A stretch of DNA of 64,000 nt from Spisula solida (GCA_947247005.1 OX365948.1:6448001-6512000); one strand, 5' to 3'. Positions 24,260-39,200 are shown, numbered from the stretch's first letter. Made by a program: numbers and translations. Notes: generated by a model not told the origin, from the sequence alone.

Positions 24260-27200
24260 CTGAAAATAAATATATATACATTGAGTTTATACTAATTAAT
24301 TTCAGGTCGATTGTTTTAAGAGAATTAAGAGAGAAAAGAAGCTATATACATAATATAACACTTACATCCTAGTTTAATGATATCAACAATATCAATAGTC
24401 TGACATATCGCTGGCTTAGAATAAGAAAGGCGTCAGTACTACTAACTACCTTATAAGAATCGTGCATATTTGAAATCTGCATCTCAAGGCGCTTCTTATG
24501 AGCCTATTTTCATAAAATTGAAGTGGTCATGTTGACCAAACTGAAGTTTGAAAAGCTTGTTTTTACATAAGTTAAGAGTAGTTTTCAGACACTTTTTCTT
24601 GTTGTTTTTTTCTCCAAAATATTGATTTTGTACTTACGACCTTCTAAGCAAAATTACCTATATCAATATACTAGTGTTTCAACAATTTTGCTTAAAACAT
24701 CTAGAAAAATCTACACTGATTATCCGCTTTTGGGTATAATAAAATTTCAAAGAAACCTAAATTTACATTTCAACCCTAATTCAAACCCTAAAACAATTAA
24801 AGAAACCAAATCAATCATGTTCAGATACACTGCGCCCAGTCTATCATGCTTCACTGATAAAAGATGCAGTTGAAGTCCAAAGTCACACTAATGTAACAAA
24901 TAAAAGTATAAATTGAATCCATCCACCCATCCTTAAATGACAAGAAAACCATTTTTGCCCAAAATAGGATACCAATATTCATGCCCTAGCAACATTCTTT
25001 GAATAGAGGGGTATAAATACCCTTAACCCTTACTACATACACATTACAGTGGTCTAATAAGAAATACACTAAAATATGTACTGTGAACCAATTTACTTTC
25101 GCGAAAACTTTTGCATTTTGCGGATCGTCAGCATATTTGCGACCACAAATATTCGTGTTTTTAAGTTTCCCGCAATGTCCATATAAATGTTTAAGCACTT
25201 TCGCAGCGACTTAATTTCGCAAAATTCTACCACTTGCGAACTCTGCGATATTTTATTACACAAAGTTCTTGGTTTACAGTATACATCTTATGAGCAGCAT
25301 TCAGGAACAAATATCAAGAATGATCTCCCTTGGTAATGTGTTCTGTTCAAACCTTCCTATAATTAGATTGACTCCATTTCGTATTCATGAATATATATAC
25401 TATACCTTGTCAAATGTCTACTGTCATCATGTACGGCCATCTCCTGGCTTTTAAAGTCATTCAGTTCTTTCCTAATTGCCGCCTACAAACACAAATATAC
25501 ACAAATCATTTATATATTATTGTCATTGAAACATACCAACTGTACGAATAAGTTGTTTGTGGAAGTCTGCATATAGACAGAATGGGTAATCAAATGTAAT
25601 CATGATTACATAGTAAATTGTAAAATTTAATCAATTACCTTCTCATAGATGGGTGTAAAGTAATGTAATCATACAAAATCAAAATATAATTTAATAGATT
25701 ACAAATCCAATGTAACCGACTGCATGTCTGGTGTAGACCAAAACACTGTACTCATATCACAATGTCACCTTCTGTCAACATAACCATATAACCGACGAAT
25801 GACAGGATGTAGGCAACAAGGGCTTGACCATTTAACTGACCAATGACAGGATGTAAGCAACAAGGGCTTGACCATATAACTGACCAATGACAGGACGTAA
25901 GCAACAAGGGCTTGACCATATAACAGACCAATGACAGGACGTAAGCAACAAGGGCTTGACCAAATAACAGACCAATGACAGGACGTAAGCAACAAGGGCT
26001 TGACCATATAACAGACCAATGACAGGATGTAAACAACAAGGGCTTGACCATATAACTGACCAATGACAGGATGTAAGCAATAAGGGCTTGACCATATAAC
26101 AGACCAATGACAGGACGTAAGCAACAAGGGCTTGACCATATAACTGACCAATGACAGGATGTAAGCAATAAGGGCTTGACCATATAACAGACCAATGACA
26201 GGACGTAAGCAACAAGGGCTTGACCATATAACTGACCAATGACAGGACGTAAGCAACAAGGGCTTGACCATATAACTGACCAATGACAGGATGTAAACAA
26301 CAAGGGCTTGACCATATAACTGACCAATGACAGGATGTAAGCAACAAGGGCTTGACCATATAACAGACCAATGACAGGACGTAAGCAACAAGGGCTTGAC
26401 TATATAACTGACCAATGACAGGATGTAAGCAATAAGGGCTTGACCATATAACTGACCAATGACAGGATGTAAGCAACAAGGGCTTGACCATATAACAGAC
26501 CAATGACAGGATGTAAGCAACAAGGGCTGGACCATATAACTGACCAATGACAGGACGTAAGCAACAAGGGCTTGACCATATAACAGACCAATGACAGGAC
26601 GTAAGCAACAAGGGCTTGACCATATAACTGACCAATGACAGGACGTAAGCAACAAGGGCTTGACCATATAACAGACCAATGACAGGATGTAAGCAACAAG
26701 GGCTTGACCATATAACTGACCAATGACAGGATGTAAGCAACAAGGGCTTGACCATATAACTGACCAATGACAGGATGTAAGCAACAAGGGCTTGACCATA
26801 TAACAGACCAATGACAGGATGTAAGCAACAAGGGCTTGACCAAATAACTGACCAATGACAGGATGTAAGCAACAAGGGCTTGACCATATAACTGACCAAT
26901 GGCAGGATGTAAGCAACAAGGGCTTGACCATATAACAGACCAATGACAGGATGTAAGCAACAAGGGCTTGACCAAATAACTGACCAATGACAGGATGTAA
27001 GCAACAAGGGCTTGACCATATAACTGACCAATGACAGGATGTAAACAACAAGGACTTGACCATATAACTGACCAATGACAGGATGTAAACAACAAGGGCT
27101 ATATCTTAGCTACTTTGGTATGTTACTTTATGGGTTCCAACTGGTAAACCTATTGCATCCAAGACAAACCAAACCAGTTACCAGATATGAGAATCAATGA

Positions 27201-30200
27201 GCGTATCTTGTATCTGATAGTCCCCGGTCCAGTAGAACTCACCTTATCTCTTGGTGTTAGTCGTGTCCAAGGTTTATCTGCTCGTCTGTCGTACTCGTGT
27301 GCATCTGTTATTTCAATATACTCATTAAACTTTATAATTTTCTTCTCTCGAAGTTCTTCTATTGTCGGCCTAAAACTCAACTGAAAATCACACAAATCAG
27401 GTTATTAAGTGAATCAACACAATTCAGACTATATAAGTGGACATTAACAAGTTTACTATAACACAAGTACATAATGATGATTGTAAAATAAAACAAGAGC
27501 TGTCACTACCCTCAGATACAGCATTGCTAGTAAACAAAATGTTGGACTTCATGAAAAAACTTTACCACAAAAAAGTCCAAGTTTAAAGGGCCATAACTCT
27601 TCATAAAATCTCCCAAGAGTTGCACCACTTGTCCAGTAGTGTTGACTTACAAGTAAGTAAGGGAGTAAAGTTTCATTGCAATAGCATTGATCGAACACAA
27701 CATATTGGTTTTAATCAGATACTTAAACCAACACCGATGGGTATTCTTTCTCAAGTGACATTGGTGTTTTTCTTTGCTTTGATCACACCCAACAAGCATT
27801 CGAATGTACAGGATCTAAAAAATAGCCTATCATTCTGCACCTCCACAAAAATGTCTGAGGCTGTACAGACAGACAGTCCAACATGTCTGAGGCTGTACAG
27901 ACAGACAGTCAAATTACAAAAGACCCAACTTCATGGATATAAAACCTCAAGAAATTCGATGAAAATCCGGGGTTTCAAACCAGGAAGTAAAATACTAAAA
28001 TATCATTTGCAGAGCGAAGAATGTGAGACATGATAACATTATTCCAACACATTGTTTCCTAAGCAAGCACCACAATGATAACTTCCTGGTGTAATTCTAT
28101 CTGACAGTATGATATATGTCATGATACAGGTTATATACTGGAGACCACAGACAGTAATAATGTAACACAACGACTTGAAAGACATATTCTTGTTCACCTA
28201 CAGATGGTCACAACATTAATACATACAATTATTTAAACTAAACTAGATCAATACATAATTTTATCTTTAATGAGTTCTATGAAATTGTAAACCAAAACAT
28301 CACACAGTAAACTGTGGACCCGATAAACCAGCTTTCATGGAAGTAACAACCAGTATTGTCCTGCACTTCTACCAACAGCTGACAACTTCTCCATATGGTG
28401 TAAGATATCACTGTAGACAGTGTCAAAAGCAAAACAAAACCTTTATAACCCAGAAATCAATGTCATGTCTAACACACTACCAATAAAATGTAGTGTTGTC
28501 TTTACATTGCTTTTAAGCTGTTTTCAAATTGACATTTGTCATGTCTAACACACTATGGGGGAGTGGGGAAAATATAGGATTATAACTTACTTTTCTTATG
28601 AGTAATTTCTTTCGTTCTTCCTTCTCTCTTTTAGCAGCATCTTCACTTGCAGCTGTAAAATAAAGCAAATCAACAATTGATATCCTCTGTATACACAACA
28701 ACTTGTATACACAACATTCTCAAAATCTGACACCCTAACATTATAGTTCTCCTGGAGTCGGACCATACTAACTTTTTAAAATCTATAAAAGACAAACATT
28801 TCGACGAAGCCTTCATGTTCTTAACTGCTTTAGTATTGTAGTTGTTTTTTTACCTTGTTTTATAGCTGTTTTCAACAAACTTTTATTGTTATACAGAAGT
28901 CTTCTATTAAGTTTTTCTTGGAACAATCAACCAGTACAAACCTCCTCTTCCATGATCAACTGATAACTTCTCCACATGTGGAGGAGGACATGGTTATAGC
29001 AAATGTCACAAAAAAACATGAAACATGCCCAATCTGGTGATCAACCCAGATCAAAACAAGCTTATCAATGATTCAATTAAGGATATGATTGAAGCTATTC
29101 ATCAAATTTTGTTTCCATCAAAATAAAGATGTTCCCTTGCATGTAATGCAGAAATGTAGTGTTCTCAATTACTAATAGATCTGTGATCATGTTCATTTTC
29201 TCAACTTGATTACAAGTACATGTACTAATCAATCTATACAGCATTATTACACAATTCCCAATACAGTTTATGAATCTCTCCTCTGTTTAATATGCTTAAT
29301 CTATTATCTTTATTAAGAACAAGTAAAGATGTAGGAAGCCAATTGGCAATTAATTGAACAAGCCTTGTGTATGATTATATAACACTTATTACATCCTGGG
29401 TAATTTCTTCGGTAATAAATTAATACAATCCCACAGGAGATCGTTTCCTAGAATCCTAATATTACCACAAAGACTAGATTCCTAGAAGACATGATATAGA
29501 ACATCAAGTTCTGAGAAAAAAGAAGTGCAGGTATAATAATGACTTCCTGCTGGAGACGTTTATCACTTACTGTGTAAAATATTTCTCTGCTCCAGTTCTT
29601 CCTGTGAAGGTCGTAGACTCAACCGACTGTAAATAAAATATAATTATATTACAATATATTCTAACATTACCAACAGCTTTACCTATACACACATATGATT
29701 ATAAAGTAATGGTCACTTGTTTGGAAGTGTAAATGCACACACTTGTGCTATGCACTTGTGACTTAAATGCTATTCAACCAAGCTTATAACAAAACTCTAT
29801 TCTATGATAAAAAGCAAGTAGGTCTATATATTTATTATTTCTTATTTCAACTTATACATTAATAAACAAGTACAGTCCACTATTGTTATGTCCAACTTAA
29901 TAAGTGTCAAATAATGCGTTAGGTTGAAGATTTTCAAAAGACCAAATTTAAGTTTTCTTCGTTTAAACAAATTACGATCAGTATGACCAAAGCCTTGAGA
30001 TGTAATTTAATGTCAAATTTTCATTAAGTTAACTATTTGCCACAGTCCCGAAAATATTGACACAACATACAAATAAAATACTGAAGGACACAAATGTACT
30101 CAACAAATATGCTTTCTATCTCTCATAAACTTACCGTATCAATTTAGAACCTATAGCTTGTCTATCTTGATGGATCTGATCCTCTGATTTATTTGGAATA

Positions 30201-33200
30201 ATATTTTTAGCTTCTAATTCTTGACGTGATGGTCGATTATTTAAAAACCTTGCTAAACTGTCCTGTCGGGCAACCTTAGCTGCTAGTGAACCTGAAATAT
30301 GATGTGATATAGCATTAATATAGTACAGTAACGTTCCGATAAAAAAACTAAAGTATGGTTTAGGATATATGAAGCAATATTTGTTGATATCAGGATAGAT
30401 CTACCCCAGTTGTATAGTAGTTTGACTATCTGCCTTTGAGGGTTAGAGGTTTGATCCCTGGCGATGACTTAGTCCAGTAGCTAAATATAGTACTGGTTTA
30501 ACTCCCTTGTGAGAAAGGCTCCCTTGCTTGGCACTGTTAGAGGCTTGCAGAGAAGTCCAGCCTCTTTAACCTATAACTGTATGATTATTATTACTCTATG
30601 TATAAGGGCAGTTCAAGCACTGATTCGCCCAGCATCAAAATAATGTGACTACGTAGTCAGTTTCTGTACCAGTATGGCAGAAATACTGGGGTAGGAATCC
30701 CCTGCTCTCCCCCGAACATTGTCAGGTTCTGAAATACTATGGTAGGAACCCCCTCCTCTCCCCCCAACAATGTCAGGTTCTGAAATACTGTGGTAGGAAC
30801 CCCCTCCCCTCCCCCAACAATGTCAGATTCTGAAATACTGTGGTAGGGACCCCCTCCTCTCCCCCCAACAATGTCAGGTTCTGATATACTGTGGTAGGAA
30901 CCCCCTCCTCTCTCCCCAACAATATCAGGTTCTGAAATACTGTGGTAGGAACCCCCTCCCCTCCCCCAACAATGTCAGGTTCTGAAATACTGTGGTAGGG
31001 ACCCCCTCCTCTGCCCCCCAACAATGTCAGGTTCTGATATACTGCGGTAGGAACCCCCTCCTCCCCCCCAACGATATCAGGTTCTGAGATACTGAGGTAG
31101 GAACCCCCTCCTCTCCCCCCCCAACAATGTCAGGTTCTGATATACTGTGTTAGGAACCCCCTGCTCTCCCCAACAATGTCAGGTTCTGAAATACTGTGTT
31201 AGGAACCCCCTGCTCTCCCCAACAATGTCAGGTTCTGAAATACTGTGGTAGGAACCCTCTCCACCCAACAATGTCAGGTTCTGATATACTGTGTTAGGAA
31301 CCCCCTGCTCTCCCCAACAATGTCAGGTTCTGAAATACTGTGTTAGGATCCCCCTGCTCTCCCCAACAATGTCAGGTTCTGAAATACTGTGGTAGGAACC
31401 CCCTCCTCTCCCCCAACAATGTCAGGTTCTGATATACTGTGGTAGGGACTTCAACCCCTCCTCCCCCCAAACAATGTCAGGTTCCGGAATACTGTGGTAG
31501 GGACTTCAACCCCTGCTCTCCCCCCAACAATGTCAGGTTTTGAAATACTGTGGTAGGGACTTCAACCCCTGCTCTCCCCCCAACAATGTCATGTTCTGAA
31601 ATACTGTGGTAGGAACCCCCTCCCCTCCCCCAACAATGTCATGTTCTGAAATACTGTGGTAGGAGCCCCCTCCCCCAACAATGTCAGGTTCTGATATACT
31701 GTGGTAGGGACTTCAACCCCTGCTCCCTCCCCAACAATGTCAGGTTCTGAAATACTGCGGTAGGAACCCCCTCCTCTCCCCCCAACAATGTCAGGTTCTG
31801 AAATACTGTGGTAGGAACCCCCTCCTCTCCTCCCCAACAATGTCAGGTTATGAAATACTGTGGTAGGGACTTCAACCCCTGCTCTCTCCCCAACAATGTC
31901 AGGTTCTGAAATACTGGGGTAGGGACCCCCAGCTCTGCCCAACAATGTTAGGTTCTGAAATACTGGGGTAGGGACCCCCTGCTCTCCCCCTAACAATGTC
32001 AGGTTCTGAAATACTGAAGTAGGGACTTCAATCCCTTGCTCTCTCCCCAACAATATCAGGTTCTGAAATACTGTGGTAGGGACCCCCTACTCTCCCCCAA
32101 CAATGTCAGGTTCTGATATACTGTGTTAGGAACCCCCTGCTCTCCCCACAACAATGTCAGGTTCTGATATACTGTGGTAGGGACCCCCTGCTCTCCCCAC
32201 AACAATGTTAGGTTCTGAAATACTGTGTTACGAACCCCCTGCTCTCCCCACAACAATGTCAGGTTCTGATATACTGTGTTAGGAACCCCCTGCTCTCCCC
32301 ACAACAATGTCAGGTTCTGAAATACTGGGATAGGGACCCCCAGCTCTGCCCAACAATGTTAGGTTCTGAAATACTGGGGTAGGGACCCCCTGCTCTCCCC
32401 ACAACAATGTCAGGTTCTGAAATACTGAAGTAGGGACTTCAATCCCTTGCTCTCTCCCCAACAATATCAGGTTCTGAAATACTGTGGTAGGGACCCCCTG
32501 CTCTCCCCCCAACAATGTCAGGTTCTGATATACTGTGTTAGGAACCCCCTGCTCTCCCCACAACAATGTCAGGTTCTGATATACTGTGTTAGGAACCCCC
32601 TGCTCTCCCCACAACAATGTCAGGTTCTGATATACTGTGGTAGGGACCCCCTGCTCTCCCACAACAATGTCAGGTTCTGAAATACTGTGGTAGGGACCCC
32701 CTGCTCTCCCCACAACAATGTCAGGTTCTGATATACTGTGGTAGGGACCCACTGCTCTCCCCACAACAATGTTAGGTTCTGATATACTGTGGTAGGAACC
32801 CCCTCCTCTCCCCCAACAATGTCAGGTTCTGAAATACTGGGGTAGGGACCCCCAGCTCTGCCCAACAATGTTAGGTTCTGAAATACTGGGGTAGGGACCC
32901 CCTGCTCTCCCCACAACAATGTCAGGTTCTGAAATACTGAAGTAGGGACTTCAATCCCTTGCTCTCTCCCCAACAATATCAGGTTCTGAAATACTGTGGT
33001 AGGGACCCCCTGCTCTCCCCCCAACAATGTCAGGTTCTGATATACTGTGTTAGGAACCCCCTGCTCTCCCCACAACAATGTCAGGTTCTGATATACTGTG
33101 TTAGGAACCCCCTGCTCTCCCCACAACAATGTCAGGTTCTGATATACTGTGGTAGGGACCCCCTGCTCTCCCACAACAATGTCAGGTTCTGAAATACTGT

Positions 33201-36200
33201 GGTAGGGACCCCCTGCTCTCCCCACAACAATGTCAAGTTCTGATATACTGTGGTAGGGACCCACTGCTCTCCCCACAACAATGTTAGGTTCTGATATACT
33301 GTGGTAGGAACCCCCTCCTCTCCCCCAACAATGTCAGGTTCTGAAATACTGTGGTAGGGACCCCCTGCTCTCCCCACAACAATGTCAGGTTCTGATATAC
33401 TGTGGTAGGGACCCCCTGCTCTCCCCACAACAATGTTAGGTTCTGAAATACTGTGTTAGGAACCCCCTGCTCTCCCCACAACAATGTTAGGTTCTGAAAT
33501 ACTGTGTTAGGAACCCCCTGCTCTCCCCACAACAATGTTAGGTTCTGATATACTGTGGTAGGGACCCACTGCTTTCCCCACAACAATGTTAGGTTCTGAA
33601 ATACTGTGTTAGGAACCCCCTGCTCTCCCCCAACAATGTCAGGTTCTGATATACTGTGGTAGGGACCCCCTGCTCTCCCCACAACAATGTCAGGTTCTGA
33701 TATACTGTGGTAGGAACCCCCTCCTCTCCCCCCCAACAATGTCAGGTTCTAAAATACTGTGGTAGGGACTTCAACCTCCTGCTCTCCCCACAACAATATC
33801 AGGTTCTGATATACATGTGTTAGGGACCCCCTGCTCCCCCCAACACTGTCAGGTATAAGTACATACTTGGTTCCTCGTCATCATCCCTATAATGTATCTC
33901 ATCATCATCCGACGATGATTCATCACCCGCTGATGCCGGCGGCTTGTACGGTGGTGGTGGATGCTCCGGTACACCCTGGGAATGGTACGCCGGTGGTGCG
34001 GGTAAACTATCCGGATCACTCGCCGCCACACCCCTGTTGTCATGGAAACAATAATTATATCAGAAAATATGCACATAGTTTACCATGCGATACTACCCAG
34101 CGCAACAAGAACAGTTGTTTGGTCAAACAAAATTGATATAATGTAATCAAATTTTACATGTGCGCCCAAATAGATAATGTAGCATATGTCAACATCAGAA
34201 TATTGTTTACATAGCATTAATTAATAACAGTTGTTCACAATTTGAAACCAGGCATATTTAAAATGCTATGCAGATAAGAGCTATTGTTCGTTTCACATCC
34301 AAATTTATAAGCTACATTCTGACAACAGATCTAGAGTTACCTCTCAAAAAAACACACAAAATTCACAGTCATGCATCTCACAAAGATTGTGAGTTTATAA
34401 CTGCAAAGTTTTTAAGAATACCTAAATTCAGTAGAGAAAAGAAATTCTTGGATTGCTAGATTATTACCAATTTGTATGACCTGTTTAAACAACCATCTTT
34501 TTTTAGCATACATATTTGCTGTATCTTTGACTGGCCACAAAAGACAGGTTTGACATTATCACAGAATACGTCAATTAATCAAATATTCAAAGCTGAAATC
34601 TTTATGCACATTTTTCTTTCAAATAATAAAACACATATTGTGTAATTTGATCAAATTCTTTACACATGAATCATACTTATTACAGTCAGGCAATTGTCAA
34701 AGTCTACAATACTGCACATGGTTCAGACACTGTAAACCTTTAATGATAACTTGTGTTTAGCTAGATGAATCTACTGTCGATCAAAGTTAATGAGATCATT
34801 TATATGATAATCTTTTTATATCCTTAAGTTTAACCATCACACATATTTTCCCATCCGTGTAATTTTCAAAGTATTCAAGTGTCTGTTATAATCCAATCTA
34901 ATTAATTAAGACTAATGAAATTATAACATATCCTGCGTAAGGAAGCCATACACGAACAAGACTATATTCTGCGTAACGAAGCCATACCCGAACAAGACTG
35001 ATAGATCAAAATTATAAATAGCTTAATAACTTCACCATCAAAATATAGATAAAAAAAATTATATTTTCATATAATATACACAAGGACTCGATCATACAGT
35101 TATTGATTGTTTTCATCAGTATGAACACTGATTCATATTTATATGTACACCGGTTTGCCAGGATGGAGACTCTGGTTAAATGACCAGTTGCTCAAATTAA
35201 ATTTGTCCATATAACAAGACAAACGTCAACAATTTGGATCAACCTGTAATTTACAACCAAAGCCTGAGTGCTAGCTGAATGCAACATTAAACACAAGACA
35301 TCCTACATAACTTATGTTTTGTAAGCTTTCACAAAGCATTGAGAAATCAGACTTTGATGAATAACATTTTGAGATAAATTAAGTTACGAACCTGAGTAGT
35401 GTGATTCTAGGTTTGGGTCTTGGTGGCCCTTGATTAACAGGGGTTGCGTTAGGTGATGGGGCTGGGGGTGTGGTTCCCCGAGCTCTCGGCGTACTAAAGT
35501 TAGTTTGTACATTATCACCTGATGCAGTTTGTAATGTTCGAGAATTTGGAATCACTGGAGTCTTTTTTAAAGCACTTTTTTTTGGCTGTTTAGATAAGTC
35601 CGGTTCAGATTGATCTGTTTCATAAACACGAGGGTTTCTCGGTGTTGGCATCGGTTCACACTCCTCATCTTCACTGTCTTCTTCTTCCGATTCATCACCT
35701 ATAACAACAACAACAAATACTGCATTACCATGGAAACCAAACATTTCATTACCTTGGTAACCAAACTTCTTGTTACAAAGAAAACCAAGCATTTCATTGC
35801 CTTGGAAACCAAACACTTCATTACATTGGAAAACAAACTTCTTGTTATCCTGGAAACCAAGCATTTCATTGTCTTGGAAATCAAACTTCTTGTTACCTTG
35901 GAAACCAAACATGTCATTACCATGAAAATCAACACAATTCTTGCAAGCAGGAAGCACATAAATAAACAACATCACAGACCAGCATAATGACAATGTGTTT
36001 TCTAGAGAATTTTTAAGAAATCTTGGAAAACTCTAATAAAATATTTAAAGACTTGCACATTTTTAAAATCATTGCATTAAAAGTATCTCGGTGACTTTTC
36101 TAGCTTGAACAGTTGACTAATTATAGAATTCCATACTTACTTTTCTATTACAGAACAAATATATCATTAAATTTAATCAAAACATAACAAATTGTCATCA

Positions 36201-39200
36201 ATTTCGTAAAAATTCAAAATAATTAATTATAAAGATGCTCGTTAACAAGATAATATTGCTAATATTTATGTTGATGCAAATACCAGCCTGCATTTACTGT
36301 CATGTGCTGACATTTTCCAGGTAGATTGAAAGCACACTTTTTTGTTCCCAACAGCGTAATACATGCTTAACGCAAGGTCTGTATACTATGTAGTGTCTGC
36401 AACCTGATGGATGAATGGTATAACTAGGGTCTTTAATAGTTTATTGAACTTTGTCAAAGTTTGCATAAATACGATGTTGACGGTTTGAAAGCAGGACACC
36501 AATCTAGCCCCCCCCCCTTATATACTTTGTATCAGGGGGTATAATAATGACTGGTACTATTACTTACTGTCATCATATTGTCTGTATTTCGGGGTGTCCT
36601 TTATTGTTGTAACATTATTGGAGAAACTAGTCATTACTGGTCTTGGTGTGCTATTCATCTGACTGGGCTCCTCCGGACGAGGTGTTGATTCTCGTACAGT
36701 ATCCCCCGTTTCCGACGACGTGGAAGAAATACTGGCCTGTGCGTTTGGAATGATTTTAGGTGGGAGAGTAGATATAATGACAGGTCGTGCCTGAGATGCT
36801 GATGCTGAAGATATTCATATCAAGTTATATAGAAGATGATGAAAATAATGCTACTAGAAGGGTTTTTGACACAAAAACGGATGTCACCCACAAAGGGCCA
36901 TTACTCTGACAAAATTCCCCATAACAAGTATTTATGTGAAGTTTCATTGAAATCTGACCACAGGTTGAAGAGAACTTGCATGAACAAACTTTGTGACATC
37001 CAACCACACGGACGGACAGACAGACATCGAGCACAAAGCATAGTGTTGGACATAAATATTCTGGCATACTGTATAAGTACAAAAGTCAGCCAATTTGAAT
37101 TTCAGATATTCAGCCTGTTGACATTATAGTGATTATGTTAGAGGAAATATACGATGACTGTTGTTTACAAACAAAGTGTACATACTTGTTGGTGCTGTAG
37201 ATACCACTGAAGATTGGTCTTGTGAACTTACTGATGTTCCACTTCCTGAAACATGTATATATATAACATTAACATGTGTATCTAACATTGAAACATGTAT
37301 AAACATAATAATAGTTAACATGTGTATCTATTTAAACATTGAAACATGTATAAACATAACATTAACATGTGTATCTAACATTGAAACATGTATAAACATA
37401 ACATTAACATGTGTATCTAACATTGAAACATGTATAAACATAACATTAACATGTGTATCTTACATTGAAACATGTATAAACATAACATTAACATGTGTAT
37501 CTAACATTGAAACATGTATAAACATAACATTAACATGTGTATCTTACATTGAAACATGTATAAACATAACATTAACATGTGTATCTAACATTGAAACATG
37601 TATAAACATAACATTAACACGTGTATCCAACATATGATATATATGTACATTATATGAAAATGTGTATCTAACATATACATAACCTAAACATGTGTATCTA
37701 ACATATACATAACATATACATAACATAAACATGTGCGTCTAACATATACATAACATAAACATGTGTATTTAACATATATATACATAATATAAACATGTGT
37801 ATATAACATAAACATGTGTATCTAATTCTTCACATGACCTACGGCCTAGCAGTGCTGTAATGCCATTCCAGACTGTGCATTAATTATTCCATTTAGCCTG
37901 ACAAGATGTTAGTCGATCCATGCCTTAATAGACATACAACGTCAGGATAATACTTACTTCATCAATAAGTCACACTCATTGTAACGCTAAATTGTGGTAG
38001 AAACCTATGCAGCACAGGACATCATTTTGCACAATAATGAGCATTCGCCGAGGTTATGTGATAAATACAATCTTACAATCGTGCTCATTACATACAAATT
38101 TTATTAAACTCGTCAACAAAGCCTTGTGTTGTATTATTTTGTAGTTCAGTAAAACTCGTATGTAATGAGCACCCATGCAAGATCCTCTATAAAACGGTGA
38201 GCCAAAAGATATTAGGCCAGTTATCAATCAGTTAACAAAAACATTTTAACAGTAAATTGTAAGCACATGGTCCAATGGATTACCTTGAAAACCATCAACA
38301 AACAACATCAACAAACAATAAGACAGACATATCTCGGCTCTGGTGTTATGTCAATTATTAGGCTTTCTCCTTTAATGCCAGACAATCGGACCATATACCC
38401 TACCCTGTCAACATTCAAACCTTCAACCTCTCACACGGAACTATCGGACCATATACCCTACCCTGTCAACATTCAAGCCTTCAACCTCTCACACAGGACT
38501 ATTGGACCATATACCCTACCCTGTCAACATTCAAACCTTCAACCTCTCACATGGAACTATTGGAGCATATACCCTGCCAACATTCAAACCTTCAACCTCT
38601 CACACGGAACTATTGGACCATATACCCTACCCTGTCAACATTCAAACCTTCAACATCTCACATGGAACTATTGGACCATATACCCTACCCTGCCAACATT
38701 CAAACCTTCAACCTCTCACACAGAACTATTGGACCATATACCCTACCCTGTCAACATTCAAACCTTCAACCTCTCACACGGAACTATTGGACCATATACC
38801 CTACCCTGCCAACATTCAAACCTTCAAACTCTCACACGGAACTATTGGACCATATACCCTACCCTGTCAACATTCAAACCTTCGACCTCTCACACGGAAC
38901 TATTCGGCCACAGGAGGAAGGCATATGCATGTACATACATATATTTATCCCTCACAAATTGTTACCAAACTGTCACATAATTGTCACAAGTTGTTATAAA
39001 GTATTCAATACATGAGCCTTATAATATGGTTATACAGACTCAAAGTTTCATGGAAGTTGATCACAGCTACCAGAGTCAGATACAAACGTTGGTCATTTAA
39101 GCCATTTGACTATGTCCAGGGTCATATGTAGATGAATCAGAATCACAATACCTCGGTGTGTTACTACATGTTGTATTATATTCCAATGAAGTTTGACAAA

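Noticed and set aside
25765..27075. A 436-codon minus-strand open frame
   Set aside because: It lies wholly in a 44-bp minisatellite inside a PHACTR intron, is open in all frames of the strand, and has no protein-like variation.
25783..27099. CRISPR-like regular array
   Set aside because: The whole unit repeats without unique spacers, and the context is an animal gene intron.
30773..33739. Several 80-218 codon open frames ([12 protein letters not shown] types)
   Set aside because: They are products of the stop-free 51-bp minisatellite unit; none extends outside the array.
35610..35987. 125-codon plus-strand frame
   Set aside because: It is antisense to a PHACTR exon and the adjoining 24-bp repeat; repeat length divisible by three keeps it open.
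37161..37637. 158-codon plus-strand frame of [14 protein letters not shown] units
   Set aside because: It is generated by the 42-bp minisatellite (14 codons), on the strand opposite PHACTR and overlapping its exon.
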